A stretch of 13,417 bases of DNA from DATJHM01 sp035493895 (GCA_035493895.1 DATJHM010000225.1:1-13417); one strand, 5' to 3'. Positions 1 to 7,186 are shown, counted from the stretch's first letter. Program-made: numbers and translations. The notes: generated from the letters alone by a model not told the origin.

Positions 1-254
1 ATAATCTGCTTGACTTCACGATGGACCAGTTGCGCCCCGCTACGGCCATGGAGCTTACGACTCAGAACGTGAGAGTCGAGCCCCAGTATCTCTGCCAGCT
101 CCTGTTGTTGCCTGCCTGCCCTACGTCGTGCCCCCGTGATCTTTTCCCGGAATTGTGTGAGACGCGTCCGGGTGGTTTGATCCTCTCGATGTTTCACCAG
201 TGGGTGCTCCTTCTTTTCTGGGAAGCGTGGTTGTCTGACCATTTTTTTGCACAT
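1..254 (-). CDS. Helix-turn-helix transcriptional regulator, 5' portion (runs off left edge)
   Basis: Reading the minus strand from an ATG at 254 (second in-frame ATG at 242) gives an uninterrupted frame of about 84 codons to the window edge. After a short basic leader (MCKKMVRQPRFPEKK) comes an XRE-like HTH. It has an arginine/lysine-rich first helix, then QQELAEILGLDSHVLSRKLHG, where ELAEILGL followed by SHVLSRKL is a good helix-turn-helix, then a conserved-looking HREVKQI segment. From memory, this HTH style is frequent at the N-terminus of Ktedonobacteria regulators that continue into NB-ARC, WD40 or TPR domains; here the rest is outside the window. No strong Shine-Dalgarno is visible, so 242 versus 254 is undecided. 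The plus strand is also open here, but its translation is low-complexity and unlike a protein domain. Confidence 0.72.
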   Translation of the reverse strand, partial: MCKKMVRQPRFPEKKEHPLVKHREDQTTRTRLTQFREKITGARRRAGRQQQELAEILGLDSHVLSRKLHGRSGAQLVHREVKQI

Positions 255-269
255 CCGCTTTTTTTAATA

Positions 270-2381
270 CTGCGAATTGCTCGTTTATTCCTATTCTACA
301 TCACTTTTCGATCACTTTCTACGTACTCGATTACCGTCCAGCAGAAGCTCAAAGCCAAAGACACGACAAAATTTCCCACAGATCCCGCTCAGACGACCTT
401 TACGGCAAACAGCCAGTTCGCAATCCAGGGGCCGCACTTTGCGATCGATCCCTCCGATATTCAGACGGTCTTCCCTCCCGCTGGCAGCCTGGGAGATCAT
501 GCCAATACGCTGCCGCATATCGTCTTTTCACGCAGTACGTTGCCCTGGGAGCGTGATGCCGATAGTAGGCATAGCGGACTGCCCTGGCTTGCGTTGCTGC
601 TGCTAGAAGATGGCGAGCAACTGGGAGGCACGATCAGCAAACAAACCTTTCTGCAAACCTTTCCCGATCCGAACGGGACAGCCCTCTGGAATTATCTATT
701 GAGTGCTCCGGTGGGCTGGCTTCAGACACTCACAGCGGATACGGCGCTGATCATGACCGACGAGACGCGCGTGCTGCAAACGCTGCAAAGTCCGTTTGCC
801 GAGAATGCTGATCAGCTAGAGACACTCTTCAACCAGTTGCGCGGACCACAAACCCTCCCGCTCAGCGCGTTAAAACTGCCAGCGACTGGGCCGCTCAACT
901 GGCCGGGCTGGCAACAATTGGAGGCAGGAGAGCAGGAGAGCGATCTGGTGACGGTGATCGATATCAGCCAGGGCCTGCTCGCACAGATCCTGCCGACGTC
1001 CGCCGAACTCGCGCTGCTAGCTCATGCCCGTCATGTATCGATCGCCACGAGCGATTCCACCACTGATAGCGAAGTAGCGGTAATTATTGGCAAGAGGCTA
1101 CCGCGCAAGGGCGCGATCAGCACCGTCTATCTCGTCTCGCTGGAAGATCGTTATACCGATGGAAAATTCGTGAAGCAGACAACGCAGGCCCATAGCTTTA
1201 CACGGCTGGTGAGCCTGAAAAGCTGGCAATTTGCCTGTGCGGCACAAGAGCAGCAGTTTCAGGGCCTGCTGACGAACCTCGATCGCAACCCTGGCACACT
1301 GCGTTTGCCGCCCGTGAGCAATCCCGTTGCCGAAGCCGCGCTCTCCGTGGGCTACACACTGCTTCCGCATCACCTGCGGCAGGGTGAGAGCACCGCCTCG
1401 TGGTATCACGGTCCTTTTCTCACCGGAGAAGATACGGCGACCTTCGATCTGCCAGCACGTGCCGCCGACGCCCTGGTGCGCTATGATAGCAGCGTTGGGC
1501 TTTTCGATGTCTCTTACGCCGCCGCCTGGGAAGTCGGACGTTTGCTGGCATTGCAGAACAAGACCTTTTCCACCAGCCTTTTCTTGTGGAAGCGCACCGC
1601 TACGCAACAGCGTGTGCAACTGGCCCAGCAAAGCAGCTATGCGTACCTGCCCTTGCAGCCGCAGAGGATGCTGAAGACCGCCGACGTCGATATTCCGCAA
1701 ACCATTACCTCGTGGTTTGAGACACTGAGCCTGTTGCAGGGCGTGCCTTTTAATTATCTGGTCCCGGACGAACGCATGTTGCCCGCGGAGTCATTGCGCT
1801 TCTTTCGTGTAGACCCCTTATGGATAAGTTGCCTGTTAGATGGCGCGTTTAGCATTGGGCGAACCACTCAGGCCGATCATCAACAGGATGGAGCGTATCC
1901 AGAGAGTCCCGCCGCCAATCCACATCCCAGCGTCAGCGGCTTTTTGTTGCGTTCCGCAGTCGTGGCGGGCTGGCCGACGATAAACATAGCAGCAAGCGAT
2001 CAATTGGATTACTTTATCTCGCCGAATCCTACAGTCTCCCCGTCGACGCTTCTGCGCATGGACAGGTTATCCAACAACGTCCTGCTCTGCTTATTCGCGG
2101 GAGAGATTCAGAGCATTGCCATCGCGGAGAAACCCGAGACGCTCCATTTTGGCTTTGATCTGGCAACAGATGCAACACAACATCCCTACAAGAAATTGCG
2201 GGATAGCCAGGGCAATCTCAATGGGCCAACGATCGATCCTATTCCCTGGCAAGAGCAGGCACGCGTGGTGGATATTGCCAGTCTTGCGCAAGCGATTGCC
2301 ACGGATTGCACCTCGGCACGTTTTGCCTACCAGATGATCGAGCAGGCTCCCAGGATAGTTTTTCAAAAGAGCACTGTTTGA
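270..2381 (+). CDS. Large conserved-looking protein of unknown function, 5' end unresolved
   Basis: The frame is open from far upstream to a TGA at 2379-2381. Believable protein sequence begins near 321 (TYSITVQQKLKAKD) and continues for about 685 residues. Early landmarks are SQFAIQGPHF, DIQTVFPPAGSLGDHANTLPHIVFSRSTLPWERD (about 410-550) and PWLALLLLEDGE; later ones are LRQGESTASWYHGPFLTGED and DVSYAAAWEVGRLLALQNK. I do not recognise a characterised family. The alternating hydrophobic pattern suggests a soluble beta-rich protein, with no signal peptide or clear membrane segment in the trusted part. I recall similar uncharacterised long proteins in cyanobacteria and Chloroflexota, which is only an impression. 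The start is a real problem: in frame there is no ATG, GTG or TTG between TTG 231 (inside the opposite HTH gene) and TTG 537. I used CTG 270 as a placeholder. The gene may be 5'-truncated or use a rare start. Confidence 0.6.
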   Translation: MRIARLFLFYITFRSLSTYSITVQQKLKAKDTTKFPTDPAQTTFTANSQFAIQGPHFAIDPSDIQTVFPPAGSLGDHANTLPHIVFSRSTLPWERDADSRHSGLPWLALLLLEDGEQLGGTISKQTFLQTFPDPNGTALWNYLLSAPVGWLQTLTADTALIMTDETRVLQTLQSPFAENADQLETLFNQLRGPQTLPLSALKLPATGPLNWPGWQQLEAGEQESDLVTVIDISQGLLAQILPTSAELALLAHARHVSIATSDSTTDSEVAVIIGKRLPRKGAISTVYLVSLEDRYTDGKFVKQTTQAHSFTRLVSLKSWQFACAAQEQQFQGLLTNLDRNPGTLRLPPVSNPVAEAALSVGYTLLPHHLRQGESTASWYHGPFLTGEDTATFDLPARAADALVRYDSSVGLFDVSYAAAWEVGRLLALQNKTFSTSLFLWKRTATQQRVQLAQQSSYAYLPLQPQRMLKTADVDIPQTITSWFETLSLLQGVPFNYLVPDERMLPAESLRFFRVDPLWISCLLDGAFSIGRTTQADHQQDGAYPESPAANPHPSVSGFLLRSAVVAGWPTINIAASDQLDYFISPNPTVSPSTLLRMDRLSNNVLLCLFAGEIQSIAIAEKPETLHFGFDLATDATQHPYKKLRDSQGNLNGPTIDPIPWQEQARVVDIASLAQAIATDCTSARFAYQMIEQAPRIVFQKSTV

Positions 2382-2424
2382 TCATCCACGGTACAGGGGA
2401 GCCTCCTGGGATCGTAGATGATCA
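2379..2424. repeat. Imperfect stem-loop between convergent genes
   Basis: TGATCATC at 2379-2386 is the exact reverse complement of GATGATCA at 2417-2424. A smaller CAGG/CCTG hairpin sits in the 30-nt loop. It begins in the stop codon of the upstream plus-strand gene and lies before the 3' end of the minus-strand P450 remnant. It could end transcription from either side, but no T-run follows on either strand, so a terminator role is only a guess. I see nothing else in 2425-2502. Confidence 0.3.
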
Positions 2425-2502
2425 GCACGATCTCAGGAGATGCTTCCATGACCACAATTAGTTCCCCTGGATGCTCCCATCCTTCTGAGATCCGACGTGT
2501 CC

Positions 2503-3675
2503 TTATTTTTTCACGCCATCCACTTCAATCAGGAGTTGGTTTGGCCCTCGCAGCAACGGATTCTGCCGATAGGGTGGGGGATCAACGACGAGGCGTGGAT
2601 TTTCTAGCCTGCGAAACAGCTCGTTGAGAGCTACCTGCGTCTCTAGCCTGGCAAGCGGTGCGCCAAAACAGTAATGGATGCCGCTGCTAAAACTCAGATG
2701 CTGATTGTCTCTGCGCTCTGGATCGAAGCGTTCCGGGTCCACAAACTGTTGCGGATCACGGTTTCCCGCGGCAAGGGCGAGTGTCAGGGGCGCTCCCTTT
2801 GGGATAATCGTCCCAGCGATGGAAATGTCCTGGAGGGGAGTACGTTGCGGCAACAACTGGACTGGTGGTTCATAGCGCAACACTTCTTCGACCGTGCCAA
2901 CAATGAGATCCGGTTCCCGGCGCAGGCGCTCCAGAATATCGGGGTGATGCAATAACGTCAGCACGCCGTTCGCGATCAGATTGACGGTAGTTTCATGTCC
3001 CGCGATGAGGAGCAATATTCCCGTTGTGATCAGGTCACCTTAAGACATCCTACCGTTAGGTCCTGTGTCGGTCACCAACCCTGATAGCATATCATTCCCT
3101 GGCTGCTTGCGGTGCGTTTCGAGCAGTGTTGCCATGTAATGGGCCAGTTCCTGATGCGCCTGAGTGCTCTTACGGACGAGTGCTTCGCGGTCGACCTGTT
3201 GATTGGCATTGAGCCCATTGACTATCGCCTCTGCCCAGCTATGAAAGCGCGCTTCATCCTGACGCGGCACCCCAAGGAGTTCACAAATGACGGTGACCGG
3301 GAATGGATAGGTAAAACTTGCAACTATATCGATCTGGTGCTGGTTCTGGAACTGATCAATCAGGCCGTTGACTATCTTCACAAGGTTGGGACGCATGCTG
3401 TTCACGAGATCGGGTCTGTGCGGCGGGCCAAACTGACGCGTGGCCAGACGGCGCAAGCGATCATGTTCGGGTGGGTCAAGTATCAGGAAACTGGATGGAA
3501 GCTGCTGATGCTGAATCTCTCCCTGCTCAGCATCAGCAGCTTCTCCGGTGAGAGGTGTGACAGGCTCAGTACGATTGCGGAGGTCTGAGCTGACACGTGG
3601 ATCGTGGAGTAATGCCACAATTTCTCGATAAGTGCTCACGACATAGATTCCATCAATCTGACGCCCAGTTGTCCA
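2503..3675 (-). pseudogene. Cytochrome P450 (bacterial class I type), N-terminally truncated and interrupted by an in-frame TAA
   Basis: The two P450 pieces lie in the same frame on the minus strand, separated by one codon: a TAA at 3040-3042. The N-terminal piece (GTG 3639 down to 3043) holds the RVSSD region, FLILDPPEHDRLRRL (helix C area) and helices F to H. The reading then runs GRMS-stop-GDLITTGILLLIAGHETT, so the stop replaces a residue that is usually E or D just before the I helix. Downstream the I-helix AGHETT, the ExxR motif EEVLRYEPP and the haem loop FSSGIHYCFGAPLARLE are intact up to TAA 2503-2505. The frame stays P450-like upstream of GTG 3639 (RQIDGIYVVSTYREIVALL) to about 3675, then ends, so roughly 45-55 N-terminal residues are missing. 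A full-length family member would have about 400-420 residues. A functional enzyme is very unlikely. Confidence 0.88.
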
Positions 3676-3779
3676 CCGAAGCCTTCGGTGCGCAACTGCT
3701 CTGCCGCATGCAACCCTGCTAATGATGCACCAACAATGACAATGCGTGCGGCCATTTCTGCTTTCTCTCTCGTGCTCAT
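3636..3779 (-). pseudogene. Ferredoxin reductase, N-terminal FAD-binding fragment only
   Basis: An ATG at 3779 opens a 47-codon minus-strand frame: MSTREKAEMAARIVIVGASL, then AGLHAAEQLRTEGFGGQL, then GVRLMESMS and TGA 3636-3638. The strand IVIVGASLAGLHAAEQLR is the GxxxxG Rossmann ADP-binding start of NAD(P)/FAD-dependent ferredoxin reductases, which normally run about 400 residues. After GGQL the expected continuation (LIGDE..PYDRPPLSK) is absent and the DNA switches to P450 sequence in another frame. The ATG overlaps the ferredoxin stop as ATGA, a typical coupled junction, so this was a real gene in a ferredoxin-reductase-P450 operon. Its accidental stop overlaps the GTG at P450 codon 3639. 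The fragment cannot bind FAD productively or reduce ferredoxin. Confidence 0.82.
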
Positions 3780-4081
3780 CTTATGCTCTTTCCTTCAGTT
3801 TCATCTCCGGGGCTATCACCTGTCTCAACCGTGATAGCCTGAACAGGACAGGCAGCAACGGCCCGCATGACTTCCTCACGCCTGGAAGCGTCAGGCTCCG
3901 GGTAATACGTAAGCGCTTCCTCGCCCTGCAATCGGAAAACGTCCGGGGCAAGAAAGCAACACTGAGCGTAGCTCTGGCAGCGATTGAGGTCCACAACGAT
4001 ACGGAGCCTGCCTCTTCTCTCATCTTCTGTCTTTTCCACAGGCTCTCGTTCCTGTGCAGCCAGGGATGGATGCTGATCCAT
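3776..4081 (-). CDS. [3Fe-4S] ferredoxin for a P450 electron-transfer chain
   Basis: A 101-residue small acidic ferredoxin. Its motif is C35-x5-C41-x36-C78-P79 (DLNRCQSYAQCCFLAPDVF and VAACPVQAITVE), the spacing of single-cluster 3Fe-4S ferredoxins that pass electrons from a ferredoxin reductase to bacterial P450s. I chose ATG 4081 because AGAAAGGTG lies 6 nt upstream. A longer frame from TTG 4135 adds 18 basic residues without a ribosome site. A charged, probably disordered N-terminus (about residues 1-25) precedes the fold, and the C-terminus is acidic. Its stop overlaps the ATG of the reductase remnant by 4 nt. The ferredoxin looks intact, but both of its presumed partners beside it are broken, so it is either an orphan serving another system or not yet decayed. 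Confidence 0.88.
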   Translation of the reverse strand: MDQHPSLAAQEREPVEKTEDERRGRLRIVVDLNRCQSYAQCCFLAPDVFRLQGEEALTYYPEPDASRREEVMRAVAACPVQAITVETGDSPGDETEGKSIR

Positions 4082-4165
4082 AGGTTTCACCTTTCTTTCA
4101 CTCGCTTTTTTGGCTTCCACTCTCCACAGCTTCAAAATGAGACGTTATAAGAAAGACAGAGCTTT

Positions 4166-4873
4166 CTATTGGAGACTAACTGGCTCCTGTTGCTGCTCAC
4201 GCATTTGCGGGCCGCGCAGTTTAGCCTGGCGGGTGCCATAGGCAACGGTCCAAAGAAACGTGAGGAAAATGGCGACAACGGGGATAGCCTGGGTCAGGAT
4301 GACGGCCAGGGAATAAGGAAGGATCAGAGTGAGCAGCACACGTAGGAGAAACTGACCAACGAGGGAGCAACCCCAGACCATGGTGATAAGGCGGTTCTCA
4401 AAGCGCGCGTGTGCATCTTGCCAGGTGGCATTAAAGTCTGCAATGGCTACGGGATCATGTCCCGCCAGGAACTGGCGACGAAGATAGAACATCAGTGGCC
4501 GCTTCATCAGTAGCAGCGAGACAAAGCAGGCCAGACCCAGTACGCCCGTAAAGAAGCCGTTGCTGATCAAGACAAATTCTTTGTTGCCTCCCAGTACAGC
4601 GGCCAGCAGCCCGGTTCCTGTGCTCAAGAGCGTGACGATCGCCAGGAGATCCAGGCTGCGACCGCGTGCCACGTTGAAGATAATATTGACCAGTGGCGTC
4701 AGTGAGGCCACGGAGAGCGCGATGACTTCGGAGGAGGTCAGGTAGCGCTTGATGAGGAAGTAGAGGATGATGGGCACCACAATGTTGAGCAGCAGGCTGA
4801 GAAGTATCCCGCTGAGCGTCGATTTGCGAGGAGGTGTGGTGGTTGGGGTGGTTGGGGTAATATGTGCAGACAT
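4166..4873 (-). CDS. VC0807-like integral membrane protein
   Basis: 235 residues with a Thr/Pro-rich cytoplasmic start (MSAHITPTTPTTTPPRKS) and about six hydrophobic segments. These lie near residues 20-45, 48-69, 74-96, 101-122 and, as a long pair, 163-212. A charged loop (residues 124-160, RPLMFYLRRQFLAGHDP) separates the halves. Layout and length fit the uncharacterised VC0807 family, related to intracellular septation/transport-like membrane proteins; no enzymatic residues are evident. Start ATG 4873 is supported by AGGAAAGGAAG about 6 nt upstream. An open extension to 5098 would run through the inverted repeat and translate to unlikely sequence. It is divergent from the histidine kinase gene, a common arrangement for a target of the two-component system. 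The ferredoxin gene lies 84 nt downstream on the same strand. Confidence 0.78.
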   Translation of the reverse strand: MSAHITPTTPTTTPPRKSTLSGILLSLLLNIVVPIILYFLIKRYLTSSEVIALSVASLTPLVNIIFNVARGRSLDLLAIVTLLSTGTGLLAAVLGGNKEFVLISNGFFTGVLGLACFVSLLLMKRPLMFYLRRQFLAGHDPVAIADFNATWQDAHARFENRLITMVWGCSLVGQFLLRVLLTLILPYSLAVILTQAIPVVAIFLTFLWTVAYGTRQAKLRGPQMREQQQEPVSLQ

Positions 4874-5024
4874 TGGTGGCTTCCTTTCCTGAATGTTCAG
4901 ATGAAAACGACGGCGATGCTTTATTTTGCCTGTTTTGTGTGTTTCCTTTGCGCTGGATACAGCCAAATGGTTCTCAGCGATTTGTCTCTTCTGCGGTGAA
5001 GTGTAGCAAGGAAAGGGCCGCGAG

Positions 5025-5092
5025 CCATCCGTCCCAGGGTTGATTATGGGTTGATCTTCACGCATCGGTTTTCTCAACCCTGGGACGGATGG
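5025..5092. promoter_or_regulatory. Perfect 19-bp inverted repeat with GGGTTGA half-sites, probable operator
   Basis: The arm at 5025-5043 (CCATCCGTCCCAGGGTTGA) is exactly complementary to the arm at 5074-5092, with a 30-nt spacer. GGGTTGAT also occurs twice in direct orientation at 5037-5044 and 5048-5055, 11 bp apart or about one helical turn, and its inverse is in the right arm at 5074-5080. The element lies between the divergent VC0807-like gene and the kinase gene, and its right arm ends 19 bp before the TATACT hexamer. Two readings are possible: a binding site for the adjacent NarL-type regulator, or an RNA hairpin if a transcript starts upstream. The half-site spacing and position favour a DNA operator. 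No T-run follows, so it is not a standard terminator. Confidence 0.65.
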
Positions 5093-5111
5093 TGGCAAAG
5101 CATTGGTACGC

Positions 5112-5117
5112 TATACT
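5112..5117 (+). promoter_or_regulatory. Candidate -10 hexamer for the kinase-regulator operon
   Basis: TATACT matches the -10 consensus TATAAT at five of six positions. No good -35 is seen at the expected distance (about 5089-5094); instead the right arm of the inverted repeat occupies that place, as expected for an activator-dependent promoter. A transcript from here would start near 5124. This excludes the possible starts at TTG 5103 and ATG 5118 and agrees with the ribosome site before ATG 5175. Confidence 0.45.
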
Positions 5118-5174
5118 ATGGAAAGGAAAGAGAAAGATGCGCGCATCTATTCAGAAGCGGAGGGAGCCTGGATT

Positions 5175-6515
5175 ATGCTCAGATGGGCAGCATTGTATGA
5201 ACTCACTATTTTCGAGACCGTTCCTCAAGAACAAAGGGCAGTTGGAAAAGCACGCTGGTGGAGCAACGCCCCACGCAGCCAGCATATCCCCTATTCCTTT
5301 GTACGGGTGATGCTGCTCTTTATAGATGCCGCTCTCCTGATTGCAGCGGGACTGATCGGCTTCACAACGCATGCCCCGCTCAGTATCATCGTGGGCATGG
5401 AGCTGCTTTATCTCGGAGTCTGCGCGCTGTTCCTGCGAGCAAGAACATGCCAGCGATTTTTCCTGGCCCTCAGGATCTATCTCGTGATGATTGGTCTGGG
5501 CATCCTGTTGAATCTAGCCTTTCCTGACACCTGGGGCGATGTGGCATTTTTTCTGCTCTTTCTCACGGTGCTCTATCATTTTCCGCCCACATGGTCACTG
5601 CCATTGGCAGGGCTGTGCACCTTCGCACTGATCACGACGAATGGATCTATACCGCTGCTGCCGGTGCGACCTCCCGACACGCGATGGACGCTATTATCTT
5701 CCCTGGAGCTCGCCTGCTTCCTGTGCGGGGTGGGATGGGCGCGGCGGACGCAATTTCTGCTCGTCATAAGATTGCACCAGACACAAGCGCGGTTGAGAGA
5801 GCAGACCATGCGTGCAGAAGAACTGGCAGCTGAGCGGGAACGCACCAGGATCGCCCGCGATATCCACGATGTCCTTTCGCATTCGCTCTCCGTCCTCTCG
5901 ATCCAGATTCAGGCAGCACGCCATCTGAGGATGCGCGACCCCGAACGTCTGGCGGCCAAGCTGGATGAGATGGCGGCCCTCATCCACGACAGCATCACCG
6001 AGAGTCGCAGTGTCGTGGGCCTGTTGCGAGAGCAACCCTCACCCTCTTTCGGGCAGGATGACCTGGGCGCACGTTTACGTACAATCGCGACGACCTTCAA
6101 TGGACGAACGGGTATTCACTGCCACGTTGAAGAGAGTGGACCTCCCCACAGGGTCAGCCCACAACAGCGGGAAACGCTGGAACTGGCTCTGCGTGAGATG
6201 CTGACCAATGCGCATCGTCATGGTGCGGCTCAGACCGTCTGGATCACTGTGCAGTGGAAAGATGCAGGCATCGTCGTCGCGACACAGGATGATGGGGTGG
6301 GGGCAAGCGGAACACCACCGGGCAAGTCGGGAAAGGATGAAATGAGCAATGGAGCCAGTGGACATCATGGACTTCAGGGGATGCGTGAGCGAGCCGCCAC
6401 CCTGGGTGGCGAGGTTGAGGCAGGACCGACGAACAGCGGTGGTTTTCTGGTCAGTCTGAGACTGCCATATCAACCATCCAGCGAGAAAGCTACCCGGAGG
6501 GGAAAAGAAGCATGA
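5175..6515 (+). CDS. Membrane sensor histidine kinase (HisKA_3, NarL-system type)
   Basis: 446 residues from ATG 5175, chosen because GGAGGGAG lies 8 nt upstream. The frame is open further upstream (TTG 5103, ATG 5118) but without ribosome sites and across the presumed promoter. A 45-residue cytoplasmic leader is followed by about six membrane segments (residues ~44-188) with short loops and no large extracellular domain, so the signal is probably sensed in or at the membrane. A coiled linker (HQTQARLREQTMRAEELAAERERTR) leads to the HisKA_3 H-box IARDIHDVLSHSLSVLSIQ, with phosphoacceptor His231. The HATPase domain shows the N-box TNAHRHG (Asn345), the G1 box DDGVG (372-376) and the G2 box GLQGMRERAATLGG (from 399). 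The stop overlaps the regulator start as ATGA, so translation is probably coupled. It should autophosphorylate and pass phosphate to the next gene product. The ligand is unknown. Confidence 0.93.
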   Translation: MLRWAALYELTIFETVPQEQRAVGKARWWSNAPRSQHIPYSFVRVMLLFIDAALLIAAGLIGFTTHAPLSIIVGMELLYLGVCALFLRARTCQRFFLALRIYLVMIGLGILLNLAFPDTWGDVAFFLLFLTVLYHFPPTWSLPLAGLCTFALITTNGSIPLLPVRPPDTRWTLLSSLELACFLCGVGWARRTQFLLVIRLHQTQARLREQTMRAEELAAERERTRIARDIHDVLSHSLSVLSIQIQAARHLRMRDPERLAAKLDEMAALIHDSITESRSVVGLLREQPSPSFGQDDLGARLRTIATTFNGRTGIHCHVEESGPPHRVSPQQRETLELALREMLTNAHRHGAAQTVWITVQWKDAGIVVATQDDGVGASGTPPGKSGKDEMSNGASGHHGLQGMRERAATLGGEVEAGPTNSGGFLVSLRLPYQPSSEKATRRGKEA

Positions 6516-7186
6516 GCGAAAAGAAGATCCGCGTCCTGATTGTCGATGATCAACGCCTGATGCGCGAAGGGTTGCGTATCATCCTGGAAGACGTGCAAGA
6601 CATGGAAGTGATAGGAGAGGCCGAAAATGGCCTCATCGCGACACAGCTGGCAGAGAGCCAGCAACCTGATGTCATCCTGATGGATATTCGCATGCCCGTG
6701 CTCGACGGCATCGAGGCAACTGAACGGATTCGCCAGCAGGGAGCAGCGGGACCGCGCATCTTGCTCTTGACGACTTTTGATACGCCAGAACTGGTCGTAG
6801 AAGGCATGCGTGCAGGAGCAGCGGGATACCTGCTCAAAGATTGTAGCGCGGAGGAGCTGGGTACCGCCGTACGGGCTGTTGCGCGCGGACAGGTGTTGTT
6901 GCAAGCGTCCAGCGCCGCTCAGCTCCTGGCTGGACTGCACGTGCAGCAACCCTCAGTCTATGCCAATGCCCGGCGCTCATCTGAGGCGGAGAAGCTGGGA
7001 TTGACCGCGCGCGAGTTGGAAGTGGTGCGGCTGATTGCGCAAGGCTATAACAATGCAGAGATTGCGGCCACCCTTTTTGTGAGTGACGCAACCATCAAGA
7101 CCCATATCAACCATATCTTCTCCAGACTTGGTGCGCGTGACCGGGTGCAGGTGATTGTCAAAGCCCGCCAGATGGGACTGGCCTGA
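6512..7186 (+). CDS. NarL/FixJ-family response regulator
   Basis: 224 residues. The receiver domain (about 5-122) has the acidic pair D12-D13, phosphoacceptor D58 (VILMDIRMPVLDG), the switch threonine in LLLTTFDTPE and K109 in AGYLLKD. A linker of about 35 residues leads to a LuxR-type HTH (about 163-222: LTARELEVVRLIAQGYNNAEIA, then VSDATIKTHINHIFSRL). All phosphorylation residues are present, so it should be a phosphorylation-activated DNA-binding dimer. The start ATG 6512 overlaps the kinase stop by 4 nt and has GGAGGGG about 10 nt upstream. Likely targets are the kinase promoter and the divergent VC0807-like gene through the inverted repeat at 5025-5092; that is inference from position. 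Confidence 0.95.
   Translation: MSEKKIRVLIVDDQRLMREGLRIILEDVQDMEVIGEAENGLIATQLAESQQPDVILMDIRMPVLDGIEATERIRQQGAAGPRILLLTTFDTPELVVEGMRAGAAGYLLKDCSAEELGTAVRAVARGQVLLQASSAAQLLAGLHVQQPSVYANARRSSEAEKLGLTARELEVVRLIAQGYNNAEIAATLFVSDATIKTHINHIFSRLGARDRVQVIVKARQMGLA

Noticed and set aside
21..253. N-terminal ~78 residues of the long plus-strand ORF
   Set aside because: Composition is not protein-like and the opposite strand carries a clear HTH domain; treated as antisense shadow.
3040..3042. TAA as programmed readthrough or recoding site
   Set aside because: The P450 also lacks its N-terminus, so simple gene decay explains the stop; no recoding signal seen.
3112..3588. 158-codon plus-strand ORF inside the P450
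   Set aside because: Exact antisense of the P450 N-terminal half, whose motifs are convincing; the plus frame shows no domain.
3746..4150. 134-codon plus-strand ORF over the ferredoxin
   Set aside because: Antisense to an intact cysteine-motif ferredoxin with a ribosome site.
5025..5092. Inverted repeat as a rho-independent terminator or transposon end
   Set aside because: 30-nt spacer, no T-run and no transposase nearby; the position at a divergent promoter fits an operator better.
4874..5098. 75-residue N-terminal extension of the VC0807-like protein
   Set aside because: No ribosome site, crosses the inverted repeat and promoter region; ATG 4873 has a good ribosome site.
5103..5174. Upstream starts of the histidine kinase (TTG 5103, ATG 5118)
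   Set aside because: They fall at or before the expected transcription start and lack ribosome sites, unlike ATG 5175.
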